In this document: piece after piece, positions 5,048 through 12,712 of the stretch
How positions within the stretch are numbered: position 1 is the first letter of the stretch
Layout: each line of letters begins with the position of its first letter
DNA from: UBA1413 sp964472165
GTDB lineage: Bacteria > Bacteroidota > Bacteroidia > Bacteroidales > Prolixibacteraceae
Assembly: GCA_964472165.1 (NCBI GenBank)
Contig: CAYYJE010000082.1
Span: forward strand, 1 to 13,605
Direction: 5' to 3'
Length of the DNA stretch: 13,605 nt
Notes under the pieces: model-generated
Seen by the model: only the letters and a program-made list of their open reading frames with translations
What the model was told of the DNA's origin: nothing
Databases searched by the model: none
Program-made: the position numbers and the translations under genes

Positions 5048-7915
5048 ATGCAACGTTTCCTGGAAGAATCCGCTTCATATATTTACTCGCACTATTCGGC
5101 TGACTTCTCCAAAATCTGCATCGTTCTTCCCAACAGAAGGTCAGGCTTGTTTTTTACCGCTTACCTGAAGCAGTTGCTGGCGAAGCCGGTAATCGGACCG
5201 CGCATTACCACGGTCAATAATCTTATGAACTCTTTCTCGGATTTGGTTCCCGGCGGTAAGCTGAAGCTGATTGCCTGGCTTTACCAGATTTTCAGGGAAG
5301 AAACAGGATCGAAAGAGACTTTTGATGATTTCTATTTTTGGGGAGAGGTGCTGCTGGCCGACTTTGATGACATTGACAAGTACCGGATTGATGCGGATGA
5401 TCTCTTTTTTAACCTTTCGCAACTGAAGGAGATTGAGAACAGGTTTGACTATCTCACAGAAGAGCAAAAACGTATTCTGGAACAATTCTGGGGATCCCTG
5501 AGGAGCTGGGAAAGTCACCATCAGGAAAGGGAATTTGTCTCACTGTGGGAAAAATTGCCGGCTGTTTATACCCGTTTCCGGAACAAACTCAAAGCAAATG
5601 GAATCGGGTACACTGGAATGATCATGCGGGACGGAGTGGATAATTGCATGAATGGGACTTTCAGACCTGAATATGAGACCTGGTGTTTTATTGGATTGAA
5701 TGCCCTGAACGGGTGTGAAAAAGCGCTTTTTACACTTTTGAAAAAAGAAGAACGTGCGTTGTTCCTGTGGGATTATGACAGCTATTTCCTGGAGGATCCG
5801 ATTCATAATGCCGGCAAATTTATCCGTGAAAATCTGCAGTCTTTTCCGCCGCCTCCGGATTTCAACCTGGAAACCAGCTGTTTCAATCAACCCAAGTCCA
5901 TCGAATTTGTAGCTGTTCCATCTGGTATTGGTCAGGCTCAGGTTATACCTCCTTTTTTTGATGGTGAAGCAGAGAATCCGTCACCGGGATTTGATCATAC
6001 CGCCATTGTCCTTGCCGACGAAACCCTGCTTTTCCCTGTGCTCGGAGCCATTCCGGGAAATGCCGGGCCGGTAAATATTACCATGGGATATCCGGTCCGT
6101 AATGCTCCTTTAGTCAGTTTTCTCGTTTCGGTGTCCGCCTTGTTACGGAGTGCAGTTCCCGGAAAGTCACGGCAACAGGGCCTCTATATCCGGTTGGTTG
6201 AACCCGTGTTGACCCATCCCATTCTGTCAGGATTTGAGCCTGACAAGGTATCGGCCGGGCTGAAACAATTCAGGACAGGCAATAAAATCTATATTTCACC
6301 TGAGGAACTGAATTTCTCGGAGATGCATCGTCACCTGTTTTCCATCCCAGAAAAGGTCGGGGATTTTGCGCCCTATTTTCTGGAGATTCTGAAATTGCTG
6401 TATGAAAAAAGTGCGGAGGAGCATGGTAACCCGGTAACCCGGGAAATGGTTTACCATGTGTTTACGGCAATTGAAAAGCTTAAAACGGTCGTTCAGGAAA
6501 TTCTTGATTCAGAAGAAGCAGAGATCACCCCCTCTATTTTTTTCAGGCTGATGGTTCAGTACCTGAACCAGGAGTCGGTACCTTTTGAAGGGGAGCCACT
6601 TACGGGGGTTCAGGTAATGGGGATCCTCGAAACCAGGTGTCTTGATTTTGACAACCTTTTAATCATAGGGCTGAACGAAGATACATGGCCGCGGACCTCC
6701 GCCGCTCCTTCCATGATACCCTACAATCTCCGAAAAGCTTTTGGCCTTCCGGGAGTTGAAGACCAGGATGCCATGTATGCCTATTATTTTTTCAGATTGT
6801 TGCAAAGGGCCGGGAGGGTGACCGCCACCTGGAGCACTGTCAGGGAAGCCACTTCCGGTGGAGAACTCAGCAGATATGGTTTTCAGCTGATGTTTCATTC
6901 ACCGCACGAAATCAGACGGAAGGAACTGGACTTCCCCTTTTCCCGGACCACATCGGTTCCTGTCTCCCTGGTTTCCGGAGCTGCCGTTTCTGCCCGGCTC
7001 CTTCATTCCAACCAGTCCGGCAAGGCGCTTTCTCCCAGTGCGATGATCTCTTTTATGAACTGTTCTCTTCAGTTTTACTTCCGGTATGCGGTGGGATTAA
7101 AGGAAGCTGAAGATTTTTCTGAAGAAATTGACAGACAACTATTCGGTAACCTGTTCCACAAGGCTGCGGAAAATCTCTACCGGCCTTATGTGAAGAAAAG
7201 CATGGGGCCTGACGATTTTCACAAATTGATCACCGGGAGGGAGAATATCAGAAAATGCATTCTTCAAGCATTTGCCACGGAGTATTTTCAAATTCCTTCT
7301 GAGGAGTGGAAGACCATAGAGTTACAGGGGAAGGCGATATTGATTTATTCCACCCTCAGGGCCTACCTGCGGAATTTGCTGGAGAGTGACAAGGCGGTAG
7401 CACCCCTTTTCATCCATGCACTGGAAGAGAGTTTTGTCACCGTGCTTGAAGTCATGGTGGACGGGCTGCCCCAAAAAGTGAGGATAGGAGGGAAAGTGGA
7501 CAGGATTGATGAAACCGGTGGGGTATTCAGGGTGGTTGATTACAAAACCGGAACGGTTGACAGTTCTTCGCTACAGTTTTCTTCAATCGGTGAATTGTTT
7601 GATTTCTCCGGGAAAACCCTTAAAAAAGAGGTCCTTCAGGCGCTGATCTATGCCTTTATTCTGCATAAGGATTATTTCCCCGGATCGTCCATCGTGGCAT
7701 CAGTGTTTTCAATTCTGAACCTGAAAGATGAAAAATTTAATCCTGTTGTCCGCATCAACGGCACAAGTGCAGAAATTACTGAAGTCGGGGATGAGTTTGC
7801 CGGTTATCTGAAAAACCTGGTGGGTGAAATCTATTCTTCAGAGAAGCTTTTCTCCCAGACCATTTTCCCGGAAAGATGCAAATATTGTCCGTATAACGGA
7901 ATGTGCAGGCGTTAA
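5048..7915 (+). CDS. AddB-like PD-(D/E)XK exonuclease with 4Fe-4S cluster
   Basis: This 955-aa cytosolic protein resembles the AddB/RexB subunit of the AddAB helicase-nuclease that resects double-strand breaks for recombination. The N-terminal region (about 1-300) has the CIVLPNRRSGLFF segment where a Walker A loop would sit, but it lacks the GKT/S signature. The core contains VMGILETRCLDFDNLLIIGL and NEDTWPR (about 523-549), a segment typical of AddB-type helicase folds. The C-terminal nuclease has His704 (LFGNLFHKAAE), Asp818 (GKVDRID), Asp831-Tyr-Lys833 (VVDYKTG) and Gln864 (EVLQALIY). Cys672 with Cys944, Cys947 and Cys953 gives the C...C-X2-C-X5-C iron-sulfur pattern of AddB. The catalytic set is therefore complete. 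No AddA-type helicase gene is adjacent; the partner must lie elsewhere. The gene has its own -7 element and terminator. Confidence 0.88.
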   Translation: MQRFLEESASYIYSHYSADFSKICIVLPNRRSGLFFTAYLKQLLAKPVIGPRITTVNNLMNSFSDLVPGGKLKLIAWLYQIFREETGSKETFDDFYFWGEVLLADFDDIDKYRIDADDLFFNLSQLKEIENRFDYLTEEQKRILEQFWGSLRSWESHHQEREFVSLWEKLPAVYTRFRNKLKANGIGYTGMIMRDGVDNCMNGTFRPEYETWCFIGLNALNGCEKALFTLLKKEERALFLWDYDSYFLEDPIHNAGKFIRENLQSFPPPPDFNLETSCFNQPKSIEFVAVPSGIGQAQVIPPFFDGEAENPSPGFDHTAIVLADETLLFPVLGAIPGNAGPVNITMGYPVRNAPLVSFLVSVSALLRSAVPGKSRQQGLYIRLVEPVLTHPILSGFEPDKVSAGLKQFRTGNKIYISPEELNFSEMHRHLFSIPEKVGDFAPYFLEILKLLYEKSAEEHGNPVTREMVYHVFTAIEKLKTVVQEILDSEEAEITPSIFFRLMVQYLNQESVPFEGEPLTGVQVMGILETRCLDFDNLLIIGLNEDTWPRTSAAPSMIPYNLRKAFGLPGVEDQDAMYAYYFFRLLQRAGRVTATWSTVREATSGGELSRYGFQLMFHSPHEIRRKELDFPFSRTTSVPVSLVSGAAVSARLLHSNQSGKALSPSAMISFMNCSLQFYFRYAVGLKEAEDFSEEIDRQLFGNLFHKAAENLYRPYVKKSMGPDDFHKLITGRENIRKCILQAFATEYFQIPSEEWKTIELQGKAILIYSTLRAYLRNLLESDKAVAPLFIHALEESFVTVLEVMVDGLPQKVRIGGKVDRIDETGGVFRVVDYKTGTVDSSSLQFSSIGELFDFSGKTLKKEVLQALIYAFILHKDYFPGSSIVASVFSILNLKDEKFNPVVRINGTSAEITEVGDEFAGYLKNLVGEIYSSEKLFSQTIFPERCKYCPYNGMCRR

Positions 7916-7918
7916 AGC

Positions 7919-7948
7919 AAAAAATCCCGGGAAAACCCGGGATTTTTT
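7919..7948. terminator. Bidirectional intrinsic terminator between the addB-like gene and ald
   Basis: AAAAAATCCCGGG (7919-7931), an AAAA loop (7932-7935) and CCCGGGATTTTTT (7936-7948) form a perfect 13-bp stem. The arms end in A6 and T6, so each strand presents a GC stem followed by a U-run. It starts 4 bp after the plus-strand stop and ends 4 bp before the ald stop, serving both convergent genes. Confidence 0.95.
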
Positions 7949-7952
7949 GTGG

Positions 7953-9065
7953 TTATAACAGGGATGCAGGATCTGTGAAAGGGATGTTAAAGGCTTCGGC
8001 CACTCCTTTATAGACCACTTTCCCGTCGACGACGTTGAGGCCTTTTGCCAGCGGGGCATTATCTCTGCAGGCTTCTTTCCACCCCTTGTCTGCAAGCTGA
8101 AGGGCATAGGGGAGGGTGGCATTGGTGAGCGCCAGTGTGGAGGTTTGCGGCACTGCTCCGGGCATATTGGCCACACAGTAATGGATGACCTCGTCGATGG
8201 TAAAGGTGGGGTTGGCGTGGGTGGTGGCATGGGTGGTTTCAAAGCAGCCTCCCTGGTCCACGGCCACGTCGACCATTACTGTTCCCGGGCGCATGGTTTT
8301 GATCATTTCGCGGGTGACCAGTTTGGGGGCTTTGGCTCCGGGGATCAGGACGGCTCCGACGATCAGGTCGTGAGTTTTTACCATTTCTGCGATGTTGAAA
8401 TGGTTGCTCATCATGGTCTTTACATTGGCAGGCATGATATCGGCCAGGTAACGGAGCCTGGGCAGACTCAGGTCCATGATGGTGACATCGGCACCCAGTC
8501 CGGCAGCCATCTTGGCAGCTTCGGTACCCACGATGCCTCCACCGATCACCAGCACCTTCGCGGGAGGCACTCCGGGGACGCCACCCAGAAGGACTCCCGA
8601 TCCCCCGAAGGTCTTTTCCAGGTATTTGGCTCCCTGCTGAATCGACATCCGGCCTGCCACTTCACTCATCGGAATAAGCAAAGGCAGCGAGCGGTCGGGC
8701 ATCTCCACGGTCTCATAAGCAAGACATACCGCACCACTGTCAATCATGGCGCGCGTCAGTTCCTCAGAAGAGGCAAAATGAAAATAGGTATAGAAAATCT
8801 GTCCCTTTTTCACCAGCTTATACTCTGACTCGATAGGTTCTTTTACCTTTATAATCATGTCGGCAATGGCGTACACTTCTTCAATGGAGGGAAGAATGGA
8901 TGCTCCTGTCGCCACATAGGTTTCATCCCTGAAACCACTGCCCATTCCGGCATTGGTCTGCACATACACGGTATGGCCCCGTTTTACCAGCTCTGCGGCT
9001 CCGGCTGGCGTCAAAGCCACCCTGTTCTCATTATTCTTTATCTCTTTCGGAACTCCAATAATCAT
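7953..9065 (-). CDS. ald: Alanine dehydrogenase
   Basis: This is a 370-aa cytosolic NAD-dependent enzyme that reversibly deaminates L-alanine to pyruvate and ammonium. Length and residue numbering match the family closely: Arg15 (NRVALTP), Lys75 (KVKEP), His96 (YFHFA) and Asp270 (VDVAVDQGG) are the pyruvate-binding and catalytic positions. The Rossmann loop is VIGGGIVGTEAA (173-184), and Asp198 (IMDLS) is the NAD ribose-binding residue. The start MIIGVPKEIKNNENR is the standard N-terminus. The gene diverges from the aminotransferase at 9303, a plausible companion in amino-acid breakdown, and shares its terminator with the nuclease gene. Confidence 0.97.
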   Translation of the reverse strand: MIIGVPKEIKNNENRVALTPAGAAELVKRGHTVYVQTNAGMGSGFRDETYVATGASILPSIEEVYAIADMIIKVKEPIESEYKLVKKGQIFYTYFHFASSEELTRAMIDSGAVCLAYETVEMPDRSLPLLIPMSEVAGRMSIQQGAKYLEKTFGGSGVLLGGVPGVPPAKVLVIGGGIVGTEAAKMAAGLGADVTIMDLSLPRLRYLADIMPANVKTMMSNHFNIAEMVKTHDLIVGAVLIPGAKAPKLVTREMIKTMRPGTVMVDVAVDQGGCFETTHATTHANPTFTIDEVIHYCVANMPGAVPQTSTLALTNATLPYALQLADKGWKEACRDNAPLAKGLNVVDGKVVYKGVAEAFNIPFTDPASLL

Positions 9066-9094
9066 AATATCTAGCTTTTATTTGTTAATGGCCC

Positions 9095-9102
9095 CAAATA
9101 TA
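9095..9102 (-). promoter_or_regulatory. Putative -7 element (TATATTTG) of ald
   Basis: On the minus strand TATATTTG is a full match to TAnnTTTG and lies 29 nt before the ATG at 9065. A TTTG is present upstream but 26 bp away, longer than normal, so the -33 element is uncertain. Confidence 0.45.
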
Positions 9103-9252
9103 CGGGGATTGCTGTACAGAAACTATGACAAAAATTATTCATTCCGATTGCCGGAATCCCTTACCCGTTTTGCCGGCGTAAGCAGAGGTCAGGTCTGATG
9201 ATTTGAAAGGTGAAGTTTGCGATATATTTCATTTTGCCGGAGCGGGAGGTGT

Positions 9253-9282
9253 TTTGATTTTAAAGTGACACTGCTATCTTTG
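9253..9282 (+). promoter_or_regulatory. Bacteroidetes-type promoter of the aminotransferase gene
   Basis: TTTG (9253-9256), an 18-bp spacer and TATCTTTG (9275-9282) give the clearest two-part promoter in the window. The start codon at 9303 follows 20 nt later. The leader would contain an A9 run just before the ATG and no Shine-Dalgarno sequence. The rest of the 237-bp gap between ald and this gene shows nothing I can name. Confidence 0.6.
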
Positions 9283-9302
9283 CCGGGTATCAAAAAAAAA
9301 TT

Positions 9303-10517
9303 ATGCCGCATATTTCGAAAAGGGGGGCAATCATGCCCGATTCACCGATACGGAAGCTGGTTCCCTATGCCAACCAGGCCAAGGCCGAAGGGATCAGGGT
9401 TTACCATCTGAACATCGGTCAGCCCGATCTTCCCACTCCGGAAGTGGCATTGGAGGCCATAAGGGGAATAGACCGCAAGGTTCTGGAATATTCTCCCAGC
9501 GAGGGATTTCTTTCGTTAAGGGAGAAACTGGCCTGTTATTACCGGGAGTATGCCATTGAGGTGGATGCCGGGGAGATCCTTATCACCACGGGAGGGAGTG
9601 AGGCCGTCACTTTTGCCTTTATGGCCTGTCTGGACCCTGGCGATGAAATCATCGTACCGGAACCGGCTTATGCCAACTATACAGCATTTGCCATCGGTGC
9701 GGGTGCCGTGATCCGCACCATCCCCTCCCACATTGGCGATGGGTTTGCCCTGCCTCCCGTGGCGGAATTTGAGAAGCTGATCACTTCCCGCACCAAGGGA
9801 ATCATGATTTGCAATCCCAATAACCCGACGGGTTACCTCTATTCTCCGGAAGAGATGGAACAGATCAGGGTTTTGGTGCAGAAGTATGATCTGTTCCTGT
9901 TTTCCGATGAAGTGTACCGGGAGTTTTGCTACACGGGAAAGCCCTACGTGTCGGCCCTTCATCTGGAAGGAATCGGCAACAATGTGATTCTCATCGATTC
10001 GGTATCGAAGCGGTACAGCGAATGTGGGATTCGGATCGGAGCGCTGGTGACCCGGAACAGGGAGGTTCGTGACAATGTGATGAAGTTCTGCCAGGCGCGC
10101 CTCAGTCCCCCGCTGCTCGGGCAGATTGCCGCAGAAGCCTCTTTCAGTGCAGGTGTGGAATATATGAGGAAAAATTACCGGGAGTACCTGTTGCGCCGTG
10201 ATTTTCTGATCAATGGACTGAACCGGATTCCGGGTGTTTTCTCCCCTGTTCCCATGGGGGCATTTTACACGGTGGCACGCCTCCCCGTGGATGATGCCGA
10301 CGATTTCTGCAAATGGCTGCTTACCGATTTCCGGCTCGACGGGGAGACCCTCTTTATGGCCCCGGCCTCAGGGTTTTACACCACTCCCGGACTGGGCAGG
10401 AACGAGGTACGCATTGCCTACGTCCTGAAAAGGGAGGATTTGGCTGCGTCGTTGCGCATCCTTGAGGAAGCCCTGCGGGTTTATCTCCGCACAACTGAAG
10501 GGCACGGGGAAATTTAG
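9303..10517 (+). CDS. PLP-dependent class I/II aminotransferase (AspC-like)
   Basis: This 404-aa cytosolic fold-type I aminotransferase carries the family signatures in order: YHLNIGQPDLPTPE (34-47), TTGGSEA (95-101), the cofactor-binding NPNNPTG (171-177, with Asn174), SDEVY with Asp202, the Schiff-base lysine Lys236 in DSVSKRYS, Arg244 in GIRIGALV, and the substrate-carboxylate arginine Arg370 (NEVRIAYVL). I keep the ATG at 9303, giving MPHISKRGAIMPDSPIRKL, because homologues as I recall them begin this way and the promoter fits. The ATG at 9333 is the alternative. Donor specificity (aspartate, alanine or aromatic) cannot be read. The divergent position next to ald suggests alanine or glutamate turnover, which is inference. 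The stop lies 13 bp before the next ATG. Confidence 0.93.
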   Translation: MPHISKRGAIMPDSPIRKLVPYANQAKAEGIRVYHLNIGQPDLPTPEVALEAIRGIDRKVLEYSPSEGFLSLREKLACYYREYAIEVDAGEILITTGGSEAVTFAFMACLDPGDEIIVPEPAYANYTAFAIGAGAVIRTIPSHIGDGFALPPVAEFEKLITSRTKGIMICNPNNPTGYLYSPEEMEQIRVLVQKYDLFLFSDEVYREFCYTGKPYVSALHLEGIGNNVILIDSVSKRYSECGIRIGALVTRNREVRDNVMKFCQARLSPPLLGQIAAEASFSAGVEYMRKNYREYLLRRDFLINGLNRIPGVFSPVPMGAFYTVARLPVDDADDFCKWLLTDFRLDGETLFMAPASGFYTTPGLGRNEVRIAYVLKREDLAASLRILEEALRVYLRTTEGHGEI

Positions 10518-10518
10518 C

Positions 10519-10526
10519 TATCTTTG
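10519..10526 (+). promoter_or_regulatory. -7 element (TATCTTTG) abutting the start of the small exported protein gene
   Basis: TATCTTTG starts 2 bp after the aminotransferase stop codon and ends only 4 bp before ATG 10531. A transcript from it would begin at or within a few bases of the ATG, that is, be leaderless or nearly so. No TTTG was found at -33. The identical octamer serves the aminotransferase promoter at 9275-9282. Confidence 0.45.
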
Positions 10527-10530
10527 CGCA

Positions 10531-10887
10531 ATGTATTTGTTGCGGAAATCTATCGTATACTTTTTTACTTCACTGATTCTGGTTTTCAGTGCGACCTGTT
10601 ATTCCGGGATGGAGCAGGGGTTATCCTCTGACCAATGGAATGGCAGTGATGAGCTGGCGTGGGTTTCGCCGGCCACAGCACCCGGGTTAATGCTTCAGGA
10701 AGGTACATCCACTCACGGAGTTCCGGTTTGGCGAACGGAAATATCGATTCCCGGATTATTCTTCAGAAGCCGGAGTGCAATGCCCCCTCCCCGTTTACAG
10801 ATCCTCCGCAAGATTTTTGTAGTGGACACTTTTACTTATAAACCTTGTAAATCAGTCCTTCTCTACCCCTTCCACGAGTTTTCATGA
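10531..10887 (+). CDS. Small exported protein, unknown function
   Basis: This frame encodes 118 aa, beginning MYLLRKSIVYFFTSLILVFS. It has a positively charged start and a hydrophobic stretch (8-21) like a signal peptide; Cys23 follows SAT, which is a poor lipobox. The remainder is soluble, with a second Cys106 and a basic-hydrophobic C-terminal part (LQILRKIFVVDTFTYKPCKS). No family is recognised. The same frame is open further upstream into the aminotransferase gene, but a start at 10531 directly after a TATCTTTG element makes more sense. That the protein is real rests on the signal peptide, the promoter and an open frame in a native-looking composition. It could still be spurious. Confidence 0.55.
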   Translation: MYLLRKSIVYFFTSLILVFSATCYSGMEQGLSSDQWNGSDELAWVSPATAPGLMLQEGTSTHGVPVWRTEISIPGLFFRSRSAMPPPRLQILRKIFVVDTFTYKPCKSVLLYPFHEFS

Positions 10888-11053
10888 TTTTTTAAAAGGG
10901 AAGTGTGACACACATTCCTGACAGGATTTTCTGGTTCTTAAGTGGTTCTGATGCATCTATTTGCCAATCAAAGGGAGATTTATGCCTGAATTCCTTCAAG
11001 TTTCCGGAAAAAAGTATGAAAGAGGTTAAAACAATTTTTAAATCAGAAAAATC

Positions 11054-11539
11054 ATGGATTCGACCATTATTATTGGAATTATTATCATTGCAATTATTAT
11101 AGTCCCTATTTGGTATTTAATGCATTCGCAGGGTGCAGGGAAAAGAAAGCTGGAAAAAGAACTTGCCTCACTTGGGGAAAAGGATGGAATACGCATCAGC
11201 GAGCACGAGTCGTGGGGAAATAAGGTGATCGGACTGGACCGGGAGAATGAAAAGGCAGCTTTTCTGATCCAGGGGAATCCGCAAAGCAGAATTCTCATGG
11301 CTGACCTGAAGAAATATACCAGATGCATAGTGGAAAAGAATATGCTGGATACGGGTTCCAAGGGCAATGCCATCGTCTTCAACTCAATTTTCCTCCGTTT
11401 TTTGGCGAAGGAAAAGGGTGCGGAAGACCTGTTGTTCCCACTGTTTGTGGATCATGAGGATATGACGCTCAGTAACGAGCTGCAAATTGCGGAAGAATGG
11501 AGTGAGAAGTTTAAGGTGATCATGCGCAGACACAACTAA
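11054..11539 (+). CDS. Single-helix membrane-anchored protein, unknown function
   Basis: This 161-aa protein has an isoleucine-rich N-terminal helix (residues 4-23, including TIIIGIIIIAIIIVPIWYL), followed by a basic linker (GKRKLEKEL) and a soluble domain of about 130 residues. By the positive-inside rule that domain faces the cytoplasm. It contains WGNKVIGLDRENEKAAFL (54-71) and DLKKYTRCIVEKN, a pattern I associate with uncharacterised Bacteroidetes proteins that may form a small beta-rich domain; that link is from memory and weak. No catalytic motif is seen. The leader is AT-rich with no clear -7 element. The gene ends just before a strong hairpin and converges on the CNNM gene. Confidence 0.78.
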   Translation: MDSTIIIGIIIIAIIIVPIWYLMHSQGAGKRKLEKELASLGEKDGIRISEHESWGNKVIGLDRENEKAAFLIQGNPQSRILMADLKKYTRCIVEKNMLDTGSKGNAIVFNSIFLRFLAKEKGAEDLLFPLFVDHEDMTLSNELQIAEEWSEKFKVIMRRHN

Positions 11540-11562
11540 GATCCTTGAACAAGCATAATGTG

Positions 11563-11605
11563 AATCCCTGGGGGAAAGCAGGTAAGAGGTTTTCCTCCAG
11601 GGATT
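11563..11605. terminator. Hairpin terminator between convergent genes
   Basis: AATCCCTGGGGGAAA (11563-11577) pairs with TTTCCTCCAGGGATT (11591-11605) over 15 positions, with one G-U wobble. The loop is 13 nt. On the plus strand the stem is followed by TTAGTTGGTTTT, a weak U-tract. The right arm touches the stop codon of the minus-strand CNNM gene, so the same stem can end that transcript as well. Confidence 0.75.
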
Positions 11606-12685
11606 TTAGTTGGTTTTAGGGGATGCCTGCTGCCCCGGCGGATTGTCGAGCAGATCGTATTTCTGTTTTCTTTTTTTCCAGCGGTCCCGGGCGAACTGCT
11701 GCATATCAGCGATTTTATCTTTTTCGTCGACGATTTCGAATCCCAGCAATGATTCGACGATGTCCTCCATGGTCACAATTCCGTCGATTCCCCCATACTC
11801 ATCGACAATGATGGCGATCTGCTCCTTTTTGCTGAGTAGGGTTTCCCACACGTTAAAGAGGGGTTTTGATTTGTAGAAAACAACGATATCCCTGCGCAGG
11901 TCTTTGAGTTTGAGGTGGATCTGGTCTTCGGCGAGTTTTTCGAAAACCTGTTCACGGAACACATATCCGGTGATGTTTTCGAAATATCCGGAATAGACGG
12001 GGATCCTTGAGTAATAGAGGAATTCCTTTTTCTGGAGGAACTCTTCGAGGCCCATATTCTCATCGGCAGCGGTAACCACGACTCTTGGGGTCATAATTTC
12101 GGAAACATTGACCGATTTGAGCCGCATCAGGTTCTGGATGATTTTTTGTTCCTTTTCTTCGAAGACCCCTTCGGTGCGGCCTATGGAAGCCATTACGGAA
12201 AGTTCCTCGCGGCTGATTGTGTGTTCACTTTCATCCCGGGCAAAAATGCGGGTGATGACTCCCGATAGAAGGACGAAGGGGTAAGTGACGAACATCATGA
12301 TTCGGATGATTTGTCCGGCAGGGATAGAGAGTTGCTTGGAGAATCGGGTTCCCAGAGATTTCGGAATGATTTCCGAAAAAATCAGGATCAAGAGGGTGAG
12401 CACTACTGATACAATGCCAAAAACGGTTTCTCCCCAAATTTTTGTAGCCTGGGCGCCGACGCCCGCAGCACCGATGGTGTGGGCGATGGTGTTCAGTGTG
12501 AGAATGGCCGTAATCGGACGGTCGATGTTCTGTTTCAGCCTGATCATGGTTTTGGCTGAGAGTACGCCTTCTTCAAGCTTTACTGCCAGATAAGTGTTTG
12601 AAGAGGAGAGGAGGACAGCCTCCATCACCGAACATAAAAAGGAGATTAACAGGGCAACGGAGAGATAAACAAAAAGAAGTATCAT
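11606..12685 (-). CDS. CNNM/DUF21 transmembrane protein with CBS pair (CorB-like ion transporter)
   Basis: This is a 359-aa inner-membrane protein. Residues 1-150 form the CNNM (DUF21) domain, with hydrophobic helices near 2-24, 58-79, 88-106 and 122-146 and the family motifs NTIAHTIGAAG and SEIIPKSLG. A linker with EKEQKIIQNLMRL leads to the tandem CBS domains at about 192-250 (VSEIMTPRVVV) and 262-316 (VDEYGGIDGIVTMEDIVE). The protein then stops after a short polar tail, so the CorC_HlyC domain found in many relatives is absent, as in other short members. The family exports Mg2+ or Co2+, or affects resistance to them. Older annotations call it hemolysin, which is not supported by activity. 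It lies 27 bp downstream of the cation antiporter on the same strand, probably in one operon. Confidence 0.92.
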   Translation of the reverse strand: MILLFVYLSVALLISFLCSVMEAVLLSSSNTYLAVKLEEGVLSAKTMIRLKQNIDRPITAILTLNTIAHTIGAAGVGAQATKIWGETVFGIVSVVLTLLILIFSEIIPKSLGTRFSKQLSIPAGQIIRIMMFVTYPFVLLSGVITRIFARDESEHTISREELSVMASIGRTEGVFEEKEQKIIQNLMRLKSVNVSEIMTPRVVVTAADENMGLEEFLQKKEFLYYSRIPVYSGYFENITGYVFREQVFEKLAEDQIHLKLKDLRRDIVVFYKSKPLFNVWETLLSKKEQIAIIVDEYGGIDGIVTMEDIVESLLGFEIVDEKDKIADMQQFARDRWKKRKQKYDLLDNPPGQQASPKTN

Positions 12686-12712
12686 TATTCAACGAGTGTT
12701 GGTTCTTTCAGG

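Noticed and set aside
8145..8828. Plus-strand frame of 227 codons rich in His and Gly, opposite ald
   Set aside because: It is a shadow of the alanine dehydrogenase coding sequence; its composition reflects the reverse complement of GC-rich codons.
8953..9198. Small plus-strand frame of 81 codons with a hydrophobic middle
   Set aside because: Most of it is antisense to the ald N-terminus, and the rest crosses the ald promoter; no start signal is seen.
10462..10530. Upstream extension of the small exported protein into the aminotransferase gene
   Set aside because: It would bury the signal-like sequence internally and overlap a well-defined C-terminus; the start at 10531 sits directly behind a TATCTTTG element.
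10982..11029. 15-codon open frame MPEFLQVSGKKYERG
   Set aside because: It is too short, with no ribosome site or -7 element and no sign of conservation; it is probably part of the leader of the 11054 gene.
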